In this document: piece after piece, positions 27,061 to 36,519 of the stretch
Numbering within the stretch: the first letter of the stretch is position 1
Layout: each line of letters begins with the position of its first letter
Assembly (NCBI GenBank): GCA_023450835.1
Contig: JAEXGM010000126.1
Location: 1-64,000, forward strand
Origin: Bacillota bacterium
GTDB lineage: Bacteria; Bacillota; Clostridia; Lachnospirales; Lachnospiraceae
Length of the DNA: 64,000 nucleotides
Reading direction: 5' to 3'
Notes under the pieces: generated by a model
Told to the model about the DNA's origin: nothing
What the model saw: the letters and a program-made list of their open reading frames with translations, nothing else
Databases searched by the model: none
Position numbers and translations under genes: made by a program

Positions 27061-27600
27061 TAGTCAGTTAAGGCTGTCCTGTCGGAAGCTTAACTGTTTA
27101 ATATAATACGTTTATTTTATAAACGATATAAATAGTTCTTGCTTTCTGTGTTACAATCTGCATTTTGCAATTGTGATATTGTGGATAAACCAAAATGGTT
27201 TATCTTGAAATCTATGGGGTTTCAGCGGATTAACCCTAGGGGTAGTCTGTCACAATTTAAAGCGGCTGCGCAATGAAACACCAGGAAGAGTTGTTCATTG
27301 CGAAAACATTATTCTGAATGAAAATGTTTGAAAGAAGTATCTAAGAAAAGGATGCTGCTGCAAAGAAGTTGATTGCTGTATCATCCGTGAAAAGTAATAA
27401 GAGGTATGCATTTCACCATGTAGTCTGATAAACGCTCCAAGCGTAAGGCAGCTATATGATACCTGTCTTTAACTTTTCATCATAATTAATCCCTTTTTAT
27501 GAATATTGAATCTTCGGTTTGATATTCATGAATACGTAGTTGAAAAATATCTTTTGTTTTTCAACCTAACCTTAAAAATTAACGGAGGTGTAATACGCAC
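27061..27600 (+). promoter_or_regulatory. 540-nt structured leader region before rpsM
   Basis: No gene is seen. Successive hairpins are GATAAACC/GGTTTATC (27184-27204), CTA..GGGTT/AACCC..TAG (about 27211-27240) and CGCAATGAA (27269-27277)/TTCATTGCG (27294-27302). Then a long-range stem joins GAAAAGT..AGGTAT (about 27389-27406) to ATACCT..ACTTTTC (about 27459-27478) around ACGCT/AGCGT (27431-27443). The last 70 nt are a dispersed repeat (27500-27567), and the RBS ACGGAGG follows. In E. coli S4 binds the equivalent leader; that role here is inference. Confidence 0.55.
27500..27567 (+). repeat. dispersed double-hairpin repeat, copy A
   Basis: Hairpin GAATATTGAATC/GGTTTGATATTC with a TTC-type loop, then TGAATACGTAG, then hairpin GTTGAAAAA/TTTTTCAAC. 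A second copy, about 85-90% identical by eye, lies at 48822-48895. This copy sits right before the rpsM ribosome binding site. Confidence 0.8.
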
Positions 27601-27969
27601 ATGGCTCGTATCAGTGGTGTAGATTTACCAAGAGAGAAACGTGTTGAAATCGGTCTTACTTATGTATATGGTATAGGCAGAGTAAGTTCAAACCGTATTT
27701 TAAAAGAAGCAAATGTTAATCCTGACACACGCGTTAGAGATTTAACAGACGAAGAAGTTGCCAGAATTCGTGATATTATTGATGCAACTCAGATGGTTGA
27801 AGGTGACTTACGTAGAGAAGTAGCTCTTAACATCAAGAGACTTCAGGAAATCGGTTGCTACAGAGGAATCCGTCATAGGAAGGGTCTTCCTGTTCGTGGA
27901 CAGAAGACTAAGACTAACGCAAGAACCAGAAAAGGTCCTAAGCGTACAGTTGCTAATAAGAAGAAATAA
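27601..27969 (+). CDS. rpsM: 30S ribosomal protein S13
   Basis: uS13, 122 residues, head protein forming intersubunit bridges B1a/B1b. [26 protein letters not shown] and the C-terminal [20 protein letters not shown] are conserved. ATG start with GGAGGTG upstream. It opens the alpha-operon block after the long leader. Confidence 0.98.
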   Translation: MARISGVDLPREKRVEIGLTYVYGIGRVSSNRILKEANVNPDTRVRDLTDEEVARIRDIIDATQMVEGDLRREVALNIKRLQEIGCYRGIRHRKGLPVRGQKTKTNARTRKGPKRTVANKKK

Positions 27970-28125
27970 TTAGGCTTCAGTTACTCCGGAATTTCAAGAG
28001 GTCTTGAATTCTCCGGCGCCAAACGACGCATTTTTGTGTTGTTTGGATACAACGGTTCGTAAGGACCGGCGTGGCTGAGCAGTCACGAGATAAGGTAATT
28101 AAAATCCAATAGGAGGGTTTGTTAA
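27970..28125 (+). promoter_or_regulatory. four-hairpin spacer between rpsM and rpsK
   Basis: Consecutive stems: CCGGAATTTCAAGA with TCTTGAATTCTCCGG (about 27986-28016, small bulges), CCAAAC/GTTTGG (about 28019-28047), CGGT/ACCG (about 28054-28069), and CGTGGCTGAGCAGTCACG closing on itself (about 28069-28087). The RBS AGGAGG follows. There is no T run, so it is not a simple terminator and looks like a regulatory leader for rpsK-rpsD. Confidence 0.55.
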
Positions 28126-28521
28126 ATGGCTAAGAAAATAGCAAAAAAAGTGACTAAGAAACGTGTTAAGAAAAACGTTGATCGTGGACAGGCACATATC
28201 CAGTCATCTTTTAACAATACAATTGTTACTCTGACAGATGCAGAAGGCAACGCCCTTTCCTGGGCTAGCGCTGGCGGCTTAGGATTTAGAGGTTCCAGAA
28301 AGTCAACTCCCTATGCAGCACAGATGGCAGCTGAAACAGCAGCTAAGGCAGCTTTAGTTCATGGTTTAAGATCAGTTGATGTTATGGTTAAAGGTCCCGG
28401 ATCAGGAAGAGAAGCAGCAATCCGTGCACTTCAGGCTTGCGGCATTGAAGTAACAAGTATCAAGGATGTCACACCGGTTCCTCATAACGGATGTAGACCA
28501 CCTAAACGCAGAAGAGTCTAA
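28126..28521 (+). CDS. rpsK: 30S ribosomal protein S11
   Basis: uS11, 131 residues, platform protein near the E site. After a Lys-rich start it has the conserved [22 protein letters not shown] and the C-terminal [27 protein letters not shown]. 18 nt before rpsD. Confidence 0.98.
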   Translation: MAKKIAKKVTKKRVKKNVDRGQAHIQSSFNNTIVTLTDAEGNALSWASAGGLGFRGSRKSTPYAAQMAAETAAKAALVHGLRSVDVMVKGPGSGREAAIRALQACGIEVTSIKDVTPVPHNGCRPPKRRRV

Positions 28522-28538
28522 TAGGAGGTAAGTTAACA

Positions 28539-29135
28539 ATGGCAAGAGACATGGGTCCTGTATTAAAGAAATGTAGAACACTTGGGCTGGAACCGGCTTA
28601 TTTAGGAATCGACAAGAAGTCCAACAGAACTTCTTCCAGAGCAGGTAAAAAAGTAAGCGAATATGGTACACAGTTAAGAGAAAAACAGAAAGCTAAGTTC
28701 ATCTATGGCGTTCTGGAAAAACCTTTCAGAAATAACTTTGATAAAGCAAAGAAAATGAAAATCGGTACAACCGGTGAAAACCTTATGATTCTTCTTGAGC
28801 TTAGACTGGATAACGTAGTTTTCCGTTTAGGATTCGGCAGAACCAGAAGTGAAGCAAGACAGATTGTTGACCACAAGCATGTTTTAGTTAACGGCAAGTG
28901 CATCAACATTCCTTCCTACTCAGTAAAAGCTGGAGACGTTATTGAAATCAAAGAAAAATTCAAGAGCGCACAGAGATATAAAGATGTATTAGAAGTAACA
29001 GCTGGAAGAACTGTTCCGGCTTGGCTTGAAGTGGATCATGAATCTTTAAAAGGTTCTGTAAAAGAGCTTCCTTCAAGAGATCAAATTGATGTTCCGGTAA
29101 ATGAAGTGCTTATCGTCGAGTTGTATTCTAAGTAA
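28539..29135 (+). CDS. rpsD: 30S ribosomal protein S4
   Basis: uS4, 198 residues, a primary 16S binder and, in E. coli, the repressor of the alpha operon. The C-terminal S4 domain ([19 protein letters not shown] ... [10 protein letters not shown]) is intact. Its placement inside the alpha cluster differs from B. subtilis, where rpsD is a separate gene, and makes it the main candidate for binding the leaders upstream of rpsM or rpsK. Confidence 0.98.
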   Translation: MARDMGPVLKKCRTLGLEPAYLGIDKKSNRTSSRAGKKVSEYGTQLREKQKAKFIYGVLEKPFRNNFDKAKKMKIGTTGENLMILLELRLDNVVFRLGFGRTRSEARQIVDHKHVLVNGKCINIPSYSVKAGDVIEIKEKFKSAQRYKDVLEVTAGRTVPAWLEVDHESLKGSVKELPSRDQIDVPVNEVLIVELYSK

Positions 29136-29176
29136 TCATTAATCGTATCATAATAACCCAAAAGGAGGGTCCTATT

Positions 29177-30136
29177 GTGTTTGATTTTGAGAAACCAAAA
29201 ATTGAAATTGCAGAAATTTCTGAAGATAAAAAATTTGGACGTTTTGTAGTAGAACCTTTGGAAAGAGGATACGGTACAACCTTGGGCAATTCTTTACGCA
29301 GAATTATGCTTTCATCCTTACCCGGAGCTGCAGTCAGCCAAGTTAAGATTGAAGGCGTGGTTCATGAATTTAGCGCGATTCCCGGAGTAAAAGAAGACGT
29401 TACTGAAATTATAATGAACTTAAAGAGCCTTGCAATTAAAAATACCAGTGAGACAAATGAGCCTAAAACGGCTTATATCGAATTCGAAGGAGAAGGTGTC
29501 GTAACAGCAGGAGATATCCAGGCTGATCCCGACGTTGAAGTCTTAAATCCGGAGCTGGTACTTGCAACTCTGAATGGTGGAAGTGACAGTAAGTTATACA
29601 TGGAAATCACTATCACAAAAGGCAGAGGCTATATTAGTGCAGACAAGAATAAGAATGATGACCTGCCGATTGGTGTAATCCCCATTGATTCTATCTATAC
29701 TCCTGTTGAGCGTGTTAATTTAAGCGTTGAAAATACCCGTGTTGGGCAGATTACTGACTTTGATAAGCTTACACTAGATGTATTTACTAACGGAACTTTA
29801 GCTCCCGATGAAGCTGTCAGCCTTGCTGCCAAGGTTCTGAGCGAGCACTTGAATTCTTTTATCGATTTATCTGAAAATGCCAAGACTGCAGAGATCATGG
29901 TAGAAAAAGAAGATAATGAGAAAGAGAAAGTTCTGGAAATGAATATTGACGAACTGGAGTTATCCGTTCGCTCTTATAATTGTCTTAAGAGAGCCGGAAT
30001 TAATACGGTTGAAGAATTAACGAACAAAACTTCTGAAGATATGATGAAGGTAAGAAACCTTGGTCGTAAGTCCTTAGAGGAAGTACTTGCAAAACTGAAA
30101 GAACTTGGTTTATCACTGAATGTAAGTGATGACTAA
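29177..30136 (+). CDS. rpoA: RNA polymerase alpha subunit
   Basis: 319 residues. The N-terminal domain (about 1-230) dimerises and scaffolds beta/beta' ([20 protein letters not shown]). The C-terminal domain (about 250-310) contacts UP elements and activators ([19 protein letters not shown] ... [11 protein letters not shown]). Start GTG 29177 ([15 protein letters not shown]) with AAAGGAGG upstream. Confidence 0.98.
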   Translation: MFDFEKPKIEIAEISEDKKFGRFVVEPLERGYGTTLGNSLRRIMLSSLPGAAVSQVKIEGVVHEFSAIPGVKEDVTEIIMNLKSLAIKNTSETNEPKTAYIEFEGEGVVTAGDIQADPDVEVLNPELVLATLNGGSDSKLYMEITITKGRGYISADKNKNDDLPIGVIPIDSIYTPVERVNLSVENTRVGQITDFDKLTLDVFTNGTLAPDEAVSLAAKVLSEHLNSFIDLSENAKTAEIMVEKEDNEKEKVLEMNIDELELSVRSYNCLKRAGINTVEELTNKTSEDMMKVRNLGRKSLEEVLAKLKELGLSLNVSDD

Positions 30137-30162
30137 GCTGATACGTCAAAGGAGGGAATGTA

Positions 30163-30699
30163 ATGGCAGCCTATAGAAAACTTGGAAGAACATCCAGTCA
30201 GAGAAAGGCATTGCTGAGAAATCAGGTTACCAGCCTGTTATATCACGGCAAGATCAGGACAACTGAAGCCAAAGCAAAAGAAATTCGTAAAATTGCTGAA
30301 AGCTTAATCGCTTTAGCTGTTAAAGAAAAAGATAATTTCGAAACAGTTACTGTAAAAGCAAAAGTTGCCCGTAAAGATAAAGAAGGTAAGAATGTGAAAG
30401 AAGTTGTAAACGGAAAGAAAGTTACCGTTTATGATGAAGTTGAAAAGACAGTTAGAAAAGATAATGCATCCCGTCTTCACGCCAGAAGACAGATGTTAAA
30501 GCAGATCTACACTGTAACAGAAGTTCCTACAGAAGCAGCTGGAAGAAAGAGAAACACAAAGACTGTTGATGTAACAGATAAGCTTTTTGAAGAAATCGCT
30601 CCTAAGTATGTAAACCGTAACGGTGGTTATACAAGAATCGTAAAGATTGGCCAGCGTAAAGGTGATGCTGCAATGGAAGTACTCATCGAATTAGTTTAA
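30163..30699 (+). CDS. rplQ: 50S ribosomal protein L17 with internal insertion
   Basis: bL17, 178 residues, clearly longer than the usual 115-130. The N-terminal [24 protein letters not shown] is standard, and the normal C-terminal half ([25 protein letters not shown]) is intact. About 50 extra, highly charged residues lie in the middle ([20 protein letters not shown] and onward). The frame is open and conserved on both sides, so this is an insertion, not a frameshift. It is the last gene of the supercluster before a strong terminator. Confidence 0.96.
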   Translation: MAAYRKLGRTSSQRKALLRNQVTSLLYHGKIRTTEAKAKEIRKIAESLIALAVKEKDNFETVTVKAKVARKDKEGKNVKEVVNGKKVTVYDEVEKTVRKDNASRLHARRQMLKQIYTVTEVPTEAAGRKRNTKTVDVTDKLFEEIAPKYVNRNGGYTRIVKIGQRKGDAAMEVLIELV

Positions 30700-30711
30700 T
30701 CTTATATAGAG

Positions 30712-30755
30712 AAAAGACAGAAGAACTTACAGTGTAAGGTTTCTTCTGTCTTTTT
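30712..30755. terminator. terminator shared by convergent rplQ and lepB
   Basis: AAAAGACAGAAGAA (30712-30725) pairs with TTCTTCTGTCTTTT (30741-30754), with further pairing of CTTACA and TGTAAG inside. There is a T run on the plus strand and an A run that serves the minus strand. Confidence 0.88.
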
Positions 30756-30774
30756 ATTTTGCCATTAAAAGCTG

Positions 30775-31350
30775 TTATTTAAGCAGTTTAGGGAAGGGAA
30801 AGTAACGGAATTCGGCTTTCCCTATGAACTCGTCTTTGGTGGCAAAGGTATGTTCCCAAAATCTTGAATCAAAAGAGTCATTTCGGTTATCGCCCATCAT
30901 GAAATAGGAATCCTCAGGAACGGTATAAGGACCGTAATCACCCACCGGAGTTTCCTTTAAGTAATCCTCTTTTAAAGGGGTTGTACTTCCATTAATGTAC
31001 ACTTTACCATCCTTTATCTGTACGGTATCCCCAGGAAGTCCGATGATACGTTTTAAATATCTCTGGGTTTCATCATCAGGGAAGTAGAAGACAACAATAT
31101 CCCCGCGCTTGGGTTCATGGAAATGGTAACTGAGTCTCGAAGCAATAATTCGGTCACCTATCATTACGGTATTCTCCATGGAACCTGTCGGAACCTCGGC
31201 ACTGACTATAATGTAGTGATTTAAAACAAATGAAAGTACGAGAGCAGCCAGGATAACTTTTACCCAGCTGAAGATCTCTTTTTTGGCTGAGAAAGGCTGT
31301 TTTTCTTCCTCATTGGGTTTCTCAGGTTCATTCGGCATATTTTCTGACAT
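30775..31350 (-). CDS. lepB: signal peptidase I
   Basis: Membrane-anchored Ser/Lys protease that cleaves Sec signal peptides. 191 residues: a charged N-terminal cytoplasmic tail, one transmembrane helix (about 30-50), then the S26 catalytic domain with Ser57 (PTGSMENT), Lys100 (RYLKRIIGLPGD) and the GDNRNDSFDSRFW box. The start is ATG at 31350, preceded on the minus strand by AAAGGGAG. It lies opposite to and between the ribosomal and ECF genes, sharing a terminator with rplQ. The short gene has the single-helix Gram-positive layout. Confidence 0.95.
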   Translation of the reverse strand: MSENMPNEPEKPNEEEKQPFSAKKEIFSWVKVILAALVLSFVLNHYIIVSAEVPTGSMENTVMIGDRIIASRLSYHFHEPKRGDIVVFYFPDDETQRYLKRIIGLPGDTVQIKDGKVYINGSTTPLKEDYLKETPVGDYGPYTVPEDSYFMMGDNRNDSFDSRFWEHTFATKDEFIGKAEFRYFPFPKLLK

Positions 31351-31683
31351 ATGTTATCTCCCTTTTTGCATTTATTAAAACCTATTTATGACAAATCACT
31401 ATTATTTTAACACAGATGAATGAAGGTAACAAGAAGTATGGAAAATATATGGCGGAAACGGAGAGAGATTGCCTGAAGTGAAAGAAGACAGAAAAGTGAG
31501 AATTGCTCTTATGAAAAATACATTGCATTTATGGAGATAATAATTTAAAATGTAAAAAGTATTTACAATAGTATTGACAGCTGATATCAATTTCTATTTG
31601 TGCACGTTGGCAGCATGGAGAGTTAATGCCTGCGTAATCCTCGGTGCAAACATGAGGTGAATTGGAAAGGCATGGTGATTAGT
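31351..31683. other. divergent region between lepB and ecfA1
   Basis: 333 bp without a gene. On the plus strand a weak TTTACA-17-TATCAA (about 31562-31590) could be a promoter for ecfA1. A hairpin GCAGCAT/ATGCCTGC (about 31609-31633, one bulge) enclosed by GCAC/GTGC precedes the ecfA1 start. No strong lepB promoter was identified. Confidence 0.35.
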
Positions 31684-32550
31684 ATGGAAATGGTAAAAAC
31701 AGAAGGTTTAGTGTTTGAATATATAAGGCGTAATGATGAAGGCGAAGTCGAGTCCATCAACCGCGCCATTGACAATGTGGATTTAGGAATAAAGAAAGGT
31801 GACTTTATAGCAATTCTCGGACATAATGGTTCCGGTAAGTCAACCCTTGCCAAGCATATTAATGCGATACTGACTCCGACAGAAGGGTCTGTCTGGGTAG
31901 ATGGTATTAATACCAGAGAAGAAGAACATCTTTGGGATATCAGACAAAATGCAGGTATGGTATTCCAGAACCCGGACAATCAGATTATAGGAACTGTAGT
32001 GGAAGAAGACGTAGGTTTTGGCGCGGAGAATTTAGGAGTGCCTACAGATGAAATCTGGGAGAGAGTTGAAAAGAGCTTAAAGGCAGTCGGAATGCTTGAC
32101 TACCGAAAGCATTCACCGAATAAACTCTCAGGTGGACAAAAACAAAGAGTGGCTATAGCCGGAGTCATGGCTATGAAACCTCAATGTATAGTGCTGGATG
32201 AACCGACGGCTATGCTTGACCCTATGGGCCGCAAGGAAGTTATTGAGACGGTAAGGGAATTAAACAGAAAAGAGAAAGTTACGGTTGTCCTTATTACTCA
32301 TTATATGGAAGAGGTTATCAATGCGGATAAAGTATTTGTAATGGACAAGGGTAAAGTTGTTATGGAAGGTACACCGAGAGAAATATTTAAAGAAGTGGAA
32401 GAACTGAAACGATATCGCCTTGATGTTCCCCAGGTAACAGAATTAAGCTATGAATTACGTAAGAAAGGCCTTAAAATACCGGAAGGAATACTTACGGTAG
32501 AAGAACTGGTCAAGGCTCTTTGTGCACTAAAGGAAGAAGAAAAGAGGTAA
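31684..32550 (+). CDS. ecfA1: ECF transporter ATPase EcfA1
   Basis: Energy-coupling ATPase of the group II ECF vitamin-uptake module. Walker [11 protein letters not shown]-loop FQNPDNQ, signature [13 protein letters not shown], Walker [14 protein letters not shown], switch His in LITHYMEE. I start it at ATG 31684 ([13 protein letters not shown]), matching the family N-terminus; in-frame GTG 31657 and ATG 31672 are alternatives. ecfA2 begins 2 nt after its stop. It works with EcfA2, EcfT and separately encoded S-components, none of which is in the window. Confidence 0.95.
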   Translation: MEMVKTEGLVFEYIRRNDEGEVESINRAIDNVDLGIKKGDFIAILGHNGSGKSTLAKHINAILTPTEGSVWVDGINTREEEHLWDIRQNAGMVFQNPDNQIIGTVVEEDVGFGAENLGVPTDEIWERVEKSLKAVGMLDYRKHSPNKLSGGQKQRVAIAGVMAMKPQCIVLDEPTAMLDPMGRKEVIETVRELNRKEKVTVVLITHYMEEVINADKVFVMDKGKVVMEGTPREIFKEVEELKRYRLDVPQVTELSYELRKKGLKIPEGILTVEELVKALCALKEEEKR

Positions 32551-32552
32551 TC

Positions 32553-33401
32553 ATGCCAATTATAATAGATAAGCTGCAGTATGTATACAGTCCCCAGACC
32601 GCATATGAAAAACACGCATTAAAGGATGTGAATCTGATTATTAACGATGGAGAATTTGTTGGTTTAATCGGCCATACAGGCTCCGGAAAGTCAACTCTGA
32701 TACAGCATCTTAACGGGCTGCTTCGGTCTACGGGAGGAAAAATATACTTTAACGGTCAGGATATTTATGAAAAAGACTTCAGTATGAAATATTTAAGAAG
32801 CAAAGTTGGACTGGTTTTTCAATACCCTGAGCACCAGTTGTTTGAGACAACGGTATATAAAGATGTAAGCTTTGGCCCCAAGAATCTCGGACTGGATCAG
32901 CTGGAAGTAGATATGCGCACCTATGAAGCGATAAAAATGGTCGGGTTGGGAGAAGATATGATTGATGCTTCACCTTTCGAGCTTTCCGGTGGACAGAAAA
33001 GAAGGGTCGCTATAGCAGGTGTTTTAGCAATGAAGCCGGAAGTTTTAATTCTGGATGAACCCACCGCCGGACTTGATCCAAAGGGAAGGGATGAAATCTT
33101 AGATCAGATAAATAAACTTCATAAAGAAAGCAATATAACCATCGTACTGGTTTCACACAGTATGGAAGATGTAGCGAAATATGCTGATAAACTGGTGGTT
33201 ATGAATAAAGGAAGCGTTGTTTTTCAAGATACGCCTCATAAGGTCTTTGAACATTATAAGGAATTGGAAATGATGGGACTTGCGGCTCCTCAGGTAACTT
33301 ATGTTATGCATGAGCTGAAAGACAGAGGGATACCGGTAAGAACCGATGCAACAACGATAGAAGAGGCAAGAGAAGAGATATTAAGATACTTGCTGCACTG
33401 A
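32553..33401 (+). CDS. ecfA2: ECF transporter ATPase EcfA2
   Basis: Second ATPase of the ECF module, 282 residues. Walker A GHTGSGKST, Q-loop FQYPEHQLFE, signature LSGGQKRRVAIAG, Walker B VLILDEPTAGLDP, His in LVSHSMED. The start is ATG 32553 (MPIIIDKLQYVYSP) behind AAAGAGG; upstream in-frame codons overlap ecfA1. It is followed after 53 nt by ecfT, giving the standard A1-A2-T order. Confidence 0.95.
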   Translation: MPIIIDKLQYVYSPQTAYEKHALKDVNLIINDGEFVGLIGHTGSGKSTLIQHLNGLLRSTGGKIYFNGQDIYEKDFSMKYLRSKVGLVFQYPEHQLFETTVYKDVSFGPKNLGLDQLEVDMRTYEAIKMVGLGEDMIDASPFELSGGQKRRVAIAGVLAMKPEVLILDEPTAGLDPKGRDEILDQINKLHKESNITIVLVSHSMEDVAKYADKLVVMNKGSVVFQDTPHKVFEHYKELEMMGLAAPQVTYVMHELKDRGIPVRTDATTIEEAREEILRYLLH

Positions 33402-33454
33402 TATTTTACAAAAGAAAACTAACGTAACAATCTGATTTTAGGAAAGAGGTTAAC

Positions 33455-34261
33455 ATGATTCGTGACATAACAATCGGACAATATTATCCTGCCGATTCCC
33501 TGCTTCATAAACTGGACCCAAGGGTGAAATTAGTCGGAACTATTTGTTACATCGTCGCACTGTTTATAATAAAACCCTATACAGGATATTTGGTGGCGGC
33601 CTTAGCCTTATTTGCAGTTATAAAGATGTCAAAAGTACCGTTAAAATTCATATTAAGAGGGTTAAGGCCTATCATAGCCATCCTTCTTTTTACTGTGGTG
33701 TTTAACTTGTTCTTTACCCAGGGTGATCCGGTATTTACATTTGGAATTATAACCATCACCAAACAAGGAATCAAGCTGTGTATTACTATGGCAATACGCT
33801 TAATTCTGCTTATAATCGGTTCTTCGCTAATGACCTTTACTACGACGCCTAACCATCTGACAGATGGCTTAGAGAGCCTTTTAGGACCTTTAAAGAAGAT
33901 AAGGGTTCCGGTGCATGAGATATCTATGATGATGTCGATTGCCTTAAGATTTATCCCGATTCTTATGGAAGAGACAGATAAGATTATGAAGGCGCAGATG
34001 GCCAGAGGAGCTGACTTTGAAAGCGGAAATCTGGTGAAAAAGGCCAAAGGGCTTATTCCTTTATTAGTGCCTTTGTTTGTATCGGCCTTTCGCAGGGCAA
34101 ATGACCTTGCCATGGCAATGGAGGCCAGATGCTACCGCGGCGGTGAAGGAAGAACAAAAATGAAGCCTTTAAAATATAAGGGCAGTGATATCGTATCTTA
34201 TTTTGTTTTAGTGATATTTTTAGCGGCAATAATAGTAATGAATCATGTTGGTCTGGTGTAA
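33455..34261 (+). CDS. ecfT: ECF transporter transmembrane protein EcfT
   Basis: 268-residue integral membrane coupling subunit. Five or so hydrophobic helices, and the two ARG-type coupling motifs that contact the ATPases: MARGADFES and MEARCYRGGEGR. With EcfA1A2 it forms the shared energising module for vitamin S-components. truA starts almost immediately after. Confidence 0.95.
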   Translation: MIRDITIGQYYPADSLLHKLDPRVKLVGTICYIVALFIIKPYTGYLVAALALFAVIKMSKVPLKFILRGLRPIIAILLFTVVFNLFFTQGDPVFTFGIITITKQGIKLCITMAIRLILLIIGSSLMTFTTTPNHLTDGLESLLGPLKKIRVPVHEISMMMSIALRFIPILMEETDKIMKAQMARGADFESGNLVKKAKGLIPLLVPLFVSAFRRANDLAMAMEARCYRGGEGRTKMKPLKYKGSDIVSYFVLVIFLAAIIVMNHVGLV

Positions 34262-34290
34262 ATTCGTTGAATAGGCAAGAAAGAGGCAAA

Positions 34291-35040
34291 ATGAAGAGAA
34301 TTATGCTGGTGGTAGCCTACGATGGTACGAAATACTGTGGATGGCAGGTGCAGCCAAACGGAATAACAATCGAAGAAGTTTTAAATAAAGTCCTGAGTGA
34401 ACTGTTACAGGAGCCCATAATCGTTACAGGAGCCAGCAGGACGGACTCCGGAGTACATGCCCTGGGAAATGTAGCAGTCTTTGATACGGAGACCAGAATA
34501 CCCGGAGAGAAGATATCCTATGCCTTAAACCAAAGGCTGCCCGAAGACATTGTAATCAGAGAATCGAAAGAAGTAGAGAGTGACTTTCACCCGAGACGCT
34601 GTGTAAGCAGAAAAACATATTGTTACCGGATATTAAATTCCAGATTCCCTGTACCTACGGAAAGGCTCTATTCATACTTTGTATACTATCCTCTCCAGGA
34701 AGAATTAATGGCAGAAGCGGCTGCCTATTTGGTTGGGACCCATGATTTTAAGAGCTTTTGTTCATCGGGGTCGCAAGTGCCGGATACCACCCGGACTATT
34801 TATGATATCAAAGTTGAGAGATCCGGAGAAGCGGTAACAATCAGGATTACGGGAAATGGATTTCTTTATAATATGGTAAGGATTATTACCGGTACTTTGA
34901 TAAAGGTCGGACTTGGTGCAAGGCCCCCTATTAATGTAAAAGAGGCATTAGAAAAGAAGGACCGTTCTGCGGCAGGACCCAAGGCTCCCGCACAGGGATT
35001 AACCTTGGAAAAAATTGAATACAGCAATAAAAGCTATTGA
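34291..35040 (+). CDS. truA: tRNA pseudouridine synthase A
   Basis: Forms pseudouridine at tRNA positions 38-40. 249 residues from ATG 34291 (MKRIMLVVAYDGTKYCGWQ), with AAAGAGG upstream; the TTG at 34267 is rejected. The catalytic Asp lies in ASRTDSGVHALGNV. It follows ecfT as in many Firmicutes. The promoter of rplM overlaps its stop codon. Confidence 0.96.
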   Translation: MKRIMLVVAYDGTKYCGWQVQPNGITIEEVLNKVLSELLQEPIIVTGASRTDSGVHALGNVAVFDTETRIPGEKISYALNQRLPEDIVIRESKEVESDFHPRRCVSRKTYCYRILNSRFPVPTERLYSYFVYYPLQEELMAEAAAYLVGTHDFKSFCSSGSQVPDTTRTIYDIKVERSGEAVTIRITGNGFLYNMVRIITGTLIKVGLGARPPINVKEALEKKDRSAAGPKAPAQGLTLEKIEYSNKSY

Positions 35041-35065
35041 CACTGTATGTACGATATTGTATAAT
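35037..35065 (+). promoter_or_regulatory. consensus promoter of rplM-rpsI
   Basis: TTGACA (35037-35042), 17-bp spacer, TATAAT (35060-35065). It is a perfect sigma-A consensus overlapping the truA stop codon. Start near 35072. Confidence 0.92.
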
Positions 35066-35071
35066 ATGGAG

Positions 35072-35170
35072 ATGTGACGTGAGAATACCAGAGCCAAGCC
35101 CCGGTAAGGTATTTTAACATATATTACTTTGAAAATGATATTAGATTGAATGAATTAAGGAGGGTATCCA
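35072..35170 (+). promoter_or_regulatory. rplM leader, likely L13-type autoregulatory RNA
   Basis: 100-nt leader with a stem AATACC (35084-35089)/GGTATT (35108-35113) capped by a CC-rich loop, then an AU-rich linker and RBS AAGGAGGG. An L13 leader is known in Firmicutes; position and shape fit, but the consensus could not be aligned here. Confidence 0.55.
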
Positions 35171-35605
35171 ATGAAAAGCTATATGGCAAGCGCATCAACC
35201 ATTGAAAGAAAATGGTATGTGATAGATGCAACAGGACATACTTTAGGACGTCTTTCATCCGAAATTGCTAAAATATTAAGAGGCAAGAACAAGCCTACTT
35301 ATACACCTTTCATTGACACCGGTGACTATGTTATCGTTGTAAATGCTGAAAAGATTAAAGTAACCGGTAAGAAGCTTGATCAGAAAATATACTACAACCA
35401 CTCCGATTATGTTGGTGGTATGAGAGAGACAACCTTAAGGGAATTAATGGCTAAGAAACCTACTGATGCTATCAGCATTGCAGTTAAGGGTATGTTACCT
35501 AAGGGACCTTTAGGAAGACAGATGATTACAAAATTACACGTATACGCTGGTCCTGAGCATGAGAATGCAGCTCAGAAACCGGAAGTATTAGAGATTAAAT
35601 ATTAA
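35171..35605 (+). CDS. rplM: 50S ribosomal protein L13
   Basis: uL13, 144 residues, early 50S assembly protein. Core [20 protein letters not shown] and [20 protein letters not shown] are diagnostic. The start is ATG 35171, behind AGGAGGG. It forms a two-gene operon with rpsI. Confidence 0.98.
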   Translation: MKSYMASASTIERKWYVIDATGHTLGRLSSEIAKILRGKNKPTYTPFIDTGDYVIVVNAEKIKVTGKKLDQKIYYNHSDYVGGMRETTLRELMAKKPTDAISIAVKGMLPKGPLGRQMITKLHVYAGPEHENAAQKPEVLEIKY

Positions 35606-35630
35606 TCCAGACTGAAAGGAGGAAAAAACA

Positions 35631-36023
35631 TTGGCTAAAGCAAAATACTACGGAACCGGAAGAAGAAAAAGCAGTATTGCCAGAGTATATTTAGTACCCG
35701 GAACTGGTAAAGTTACAATCAATAAAAGAGATATGGATGAGTATTTCGGACTTGAGACATTAAAGTTAATCGTTCGTCAGCCTCTTACCATTACTGATAC
35801 AGTAGATAAGTTTGATGTACTTGTTAACGTTCACGGAGGTGGTTTCACCGGCCAGGCTGGCGCAATCCGTCACGGAATCTCCAGAGCTTTATTACAGGCT
35901 GATCAGGATTATCGTCCTGCATTAAAGAAAGCTGGTTTCTTAACAAGAGATCCTAGAATGAAGGAAAGAAAGAAGTACGGCTTAAAGGCAGCTCGTCGTG
36001 CTCCTCAGTTCTCCAAGCGTTAA
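35631..36023 (+). CDS. rpsI: 30S ribosomal protein S9
   Basis: uS9, 130 residues; the C-terminal tail (RRAPQFSKR) reaches the P-site tRNA anticodon. [19 protein letters not shown] is the N-terminal signature. Translation starts at TTG 35631, with AAAGGAGG upstream. Confidence 0.98.
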   Translation: MAKAKYYGTGRRKSSIARVYLVPGTGKVTINKRDMDEYFGLETLKLIVRQPLTITDTVDKFDVLVNVHGGGFTGQAGAIRHGISRALLQADQDYRPALKKAGFLTRDPRMKERKKYGLKAARRAPQFSKR

Positions 36024-36037
36024 TCATACGATATTTC

Positions 36038-36074
36038 AAAACCTTGAAAACCCCAGCGTTTTCGAGGTTTTTTT
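36038..36074 (+). terminator. terminator of rplM-rpsI
   Basis: AACCTTGAAAAC (36040-36051) pairs with GTTTTCGAGGTT (36058-36069), followed by T residues to 36074. Confidence 0.88.
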
Positions 36075-36417
36075 ATTATATAGATATACTCAAGTATCAA
36101 AATATAGTATGGAAGTTAATAACTAAGAAGAATATAGGCTATTATGCAGAAGTTGCTATTTATGAGAGGTTACTTTAATTGACAATAGTATAGATCATAT
36201 GATATGATTCAAGTGTGATAACATAAATTAAATGAACATTGAGGTGACACATCCGGTATACTTGACATTACATAATCAGTAATGTAAGTAGCACGTGGAA
36301 ATGAAGATAAAATCATAATGGAATAGAAATTTAGAGACTACTTTACGGTAGTATCTTTTTCTGTACTCAAAAATGATTTTCATCATATTTTCCACACATA
36401 TAATATAAAAATTATTA

Positions 36418-36444
36418 GCTGTGGAGATTTCCACAGCCTTTTTT
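36418..36444 (+). terminator. terminator with no gene in front of it
   Basis: Eight-base stem GCTGTGGA/TCCACAGC with a GATT loop and CTTTTTT behind it. The nearest upstream gene, rpsI, already has its own terminator. Confidence 0.8.
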
Positions 36445-36519
36445 ATGTTATCACAAAAAACAATTAAAATGAAAGGGATAAGGATTGAAAGATAAGTCTT
36501 TCAATCCCCCTGATTTTAT

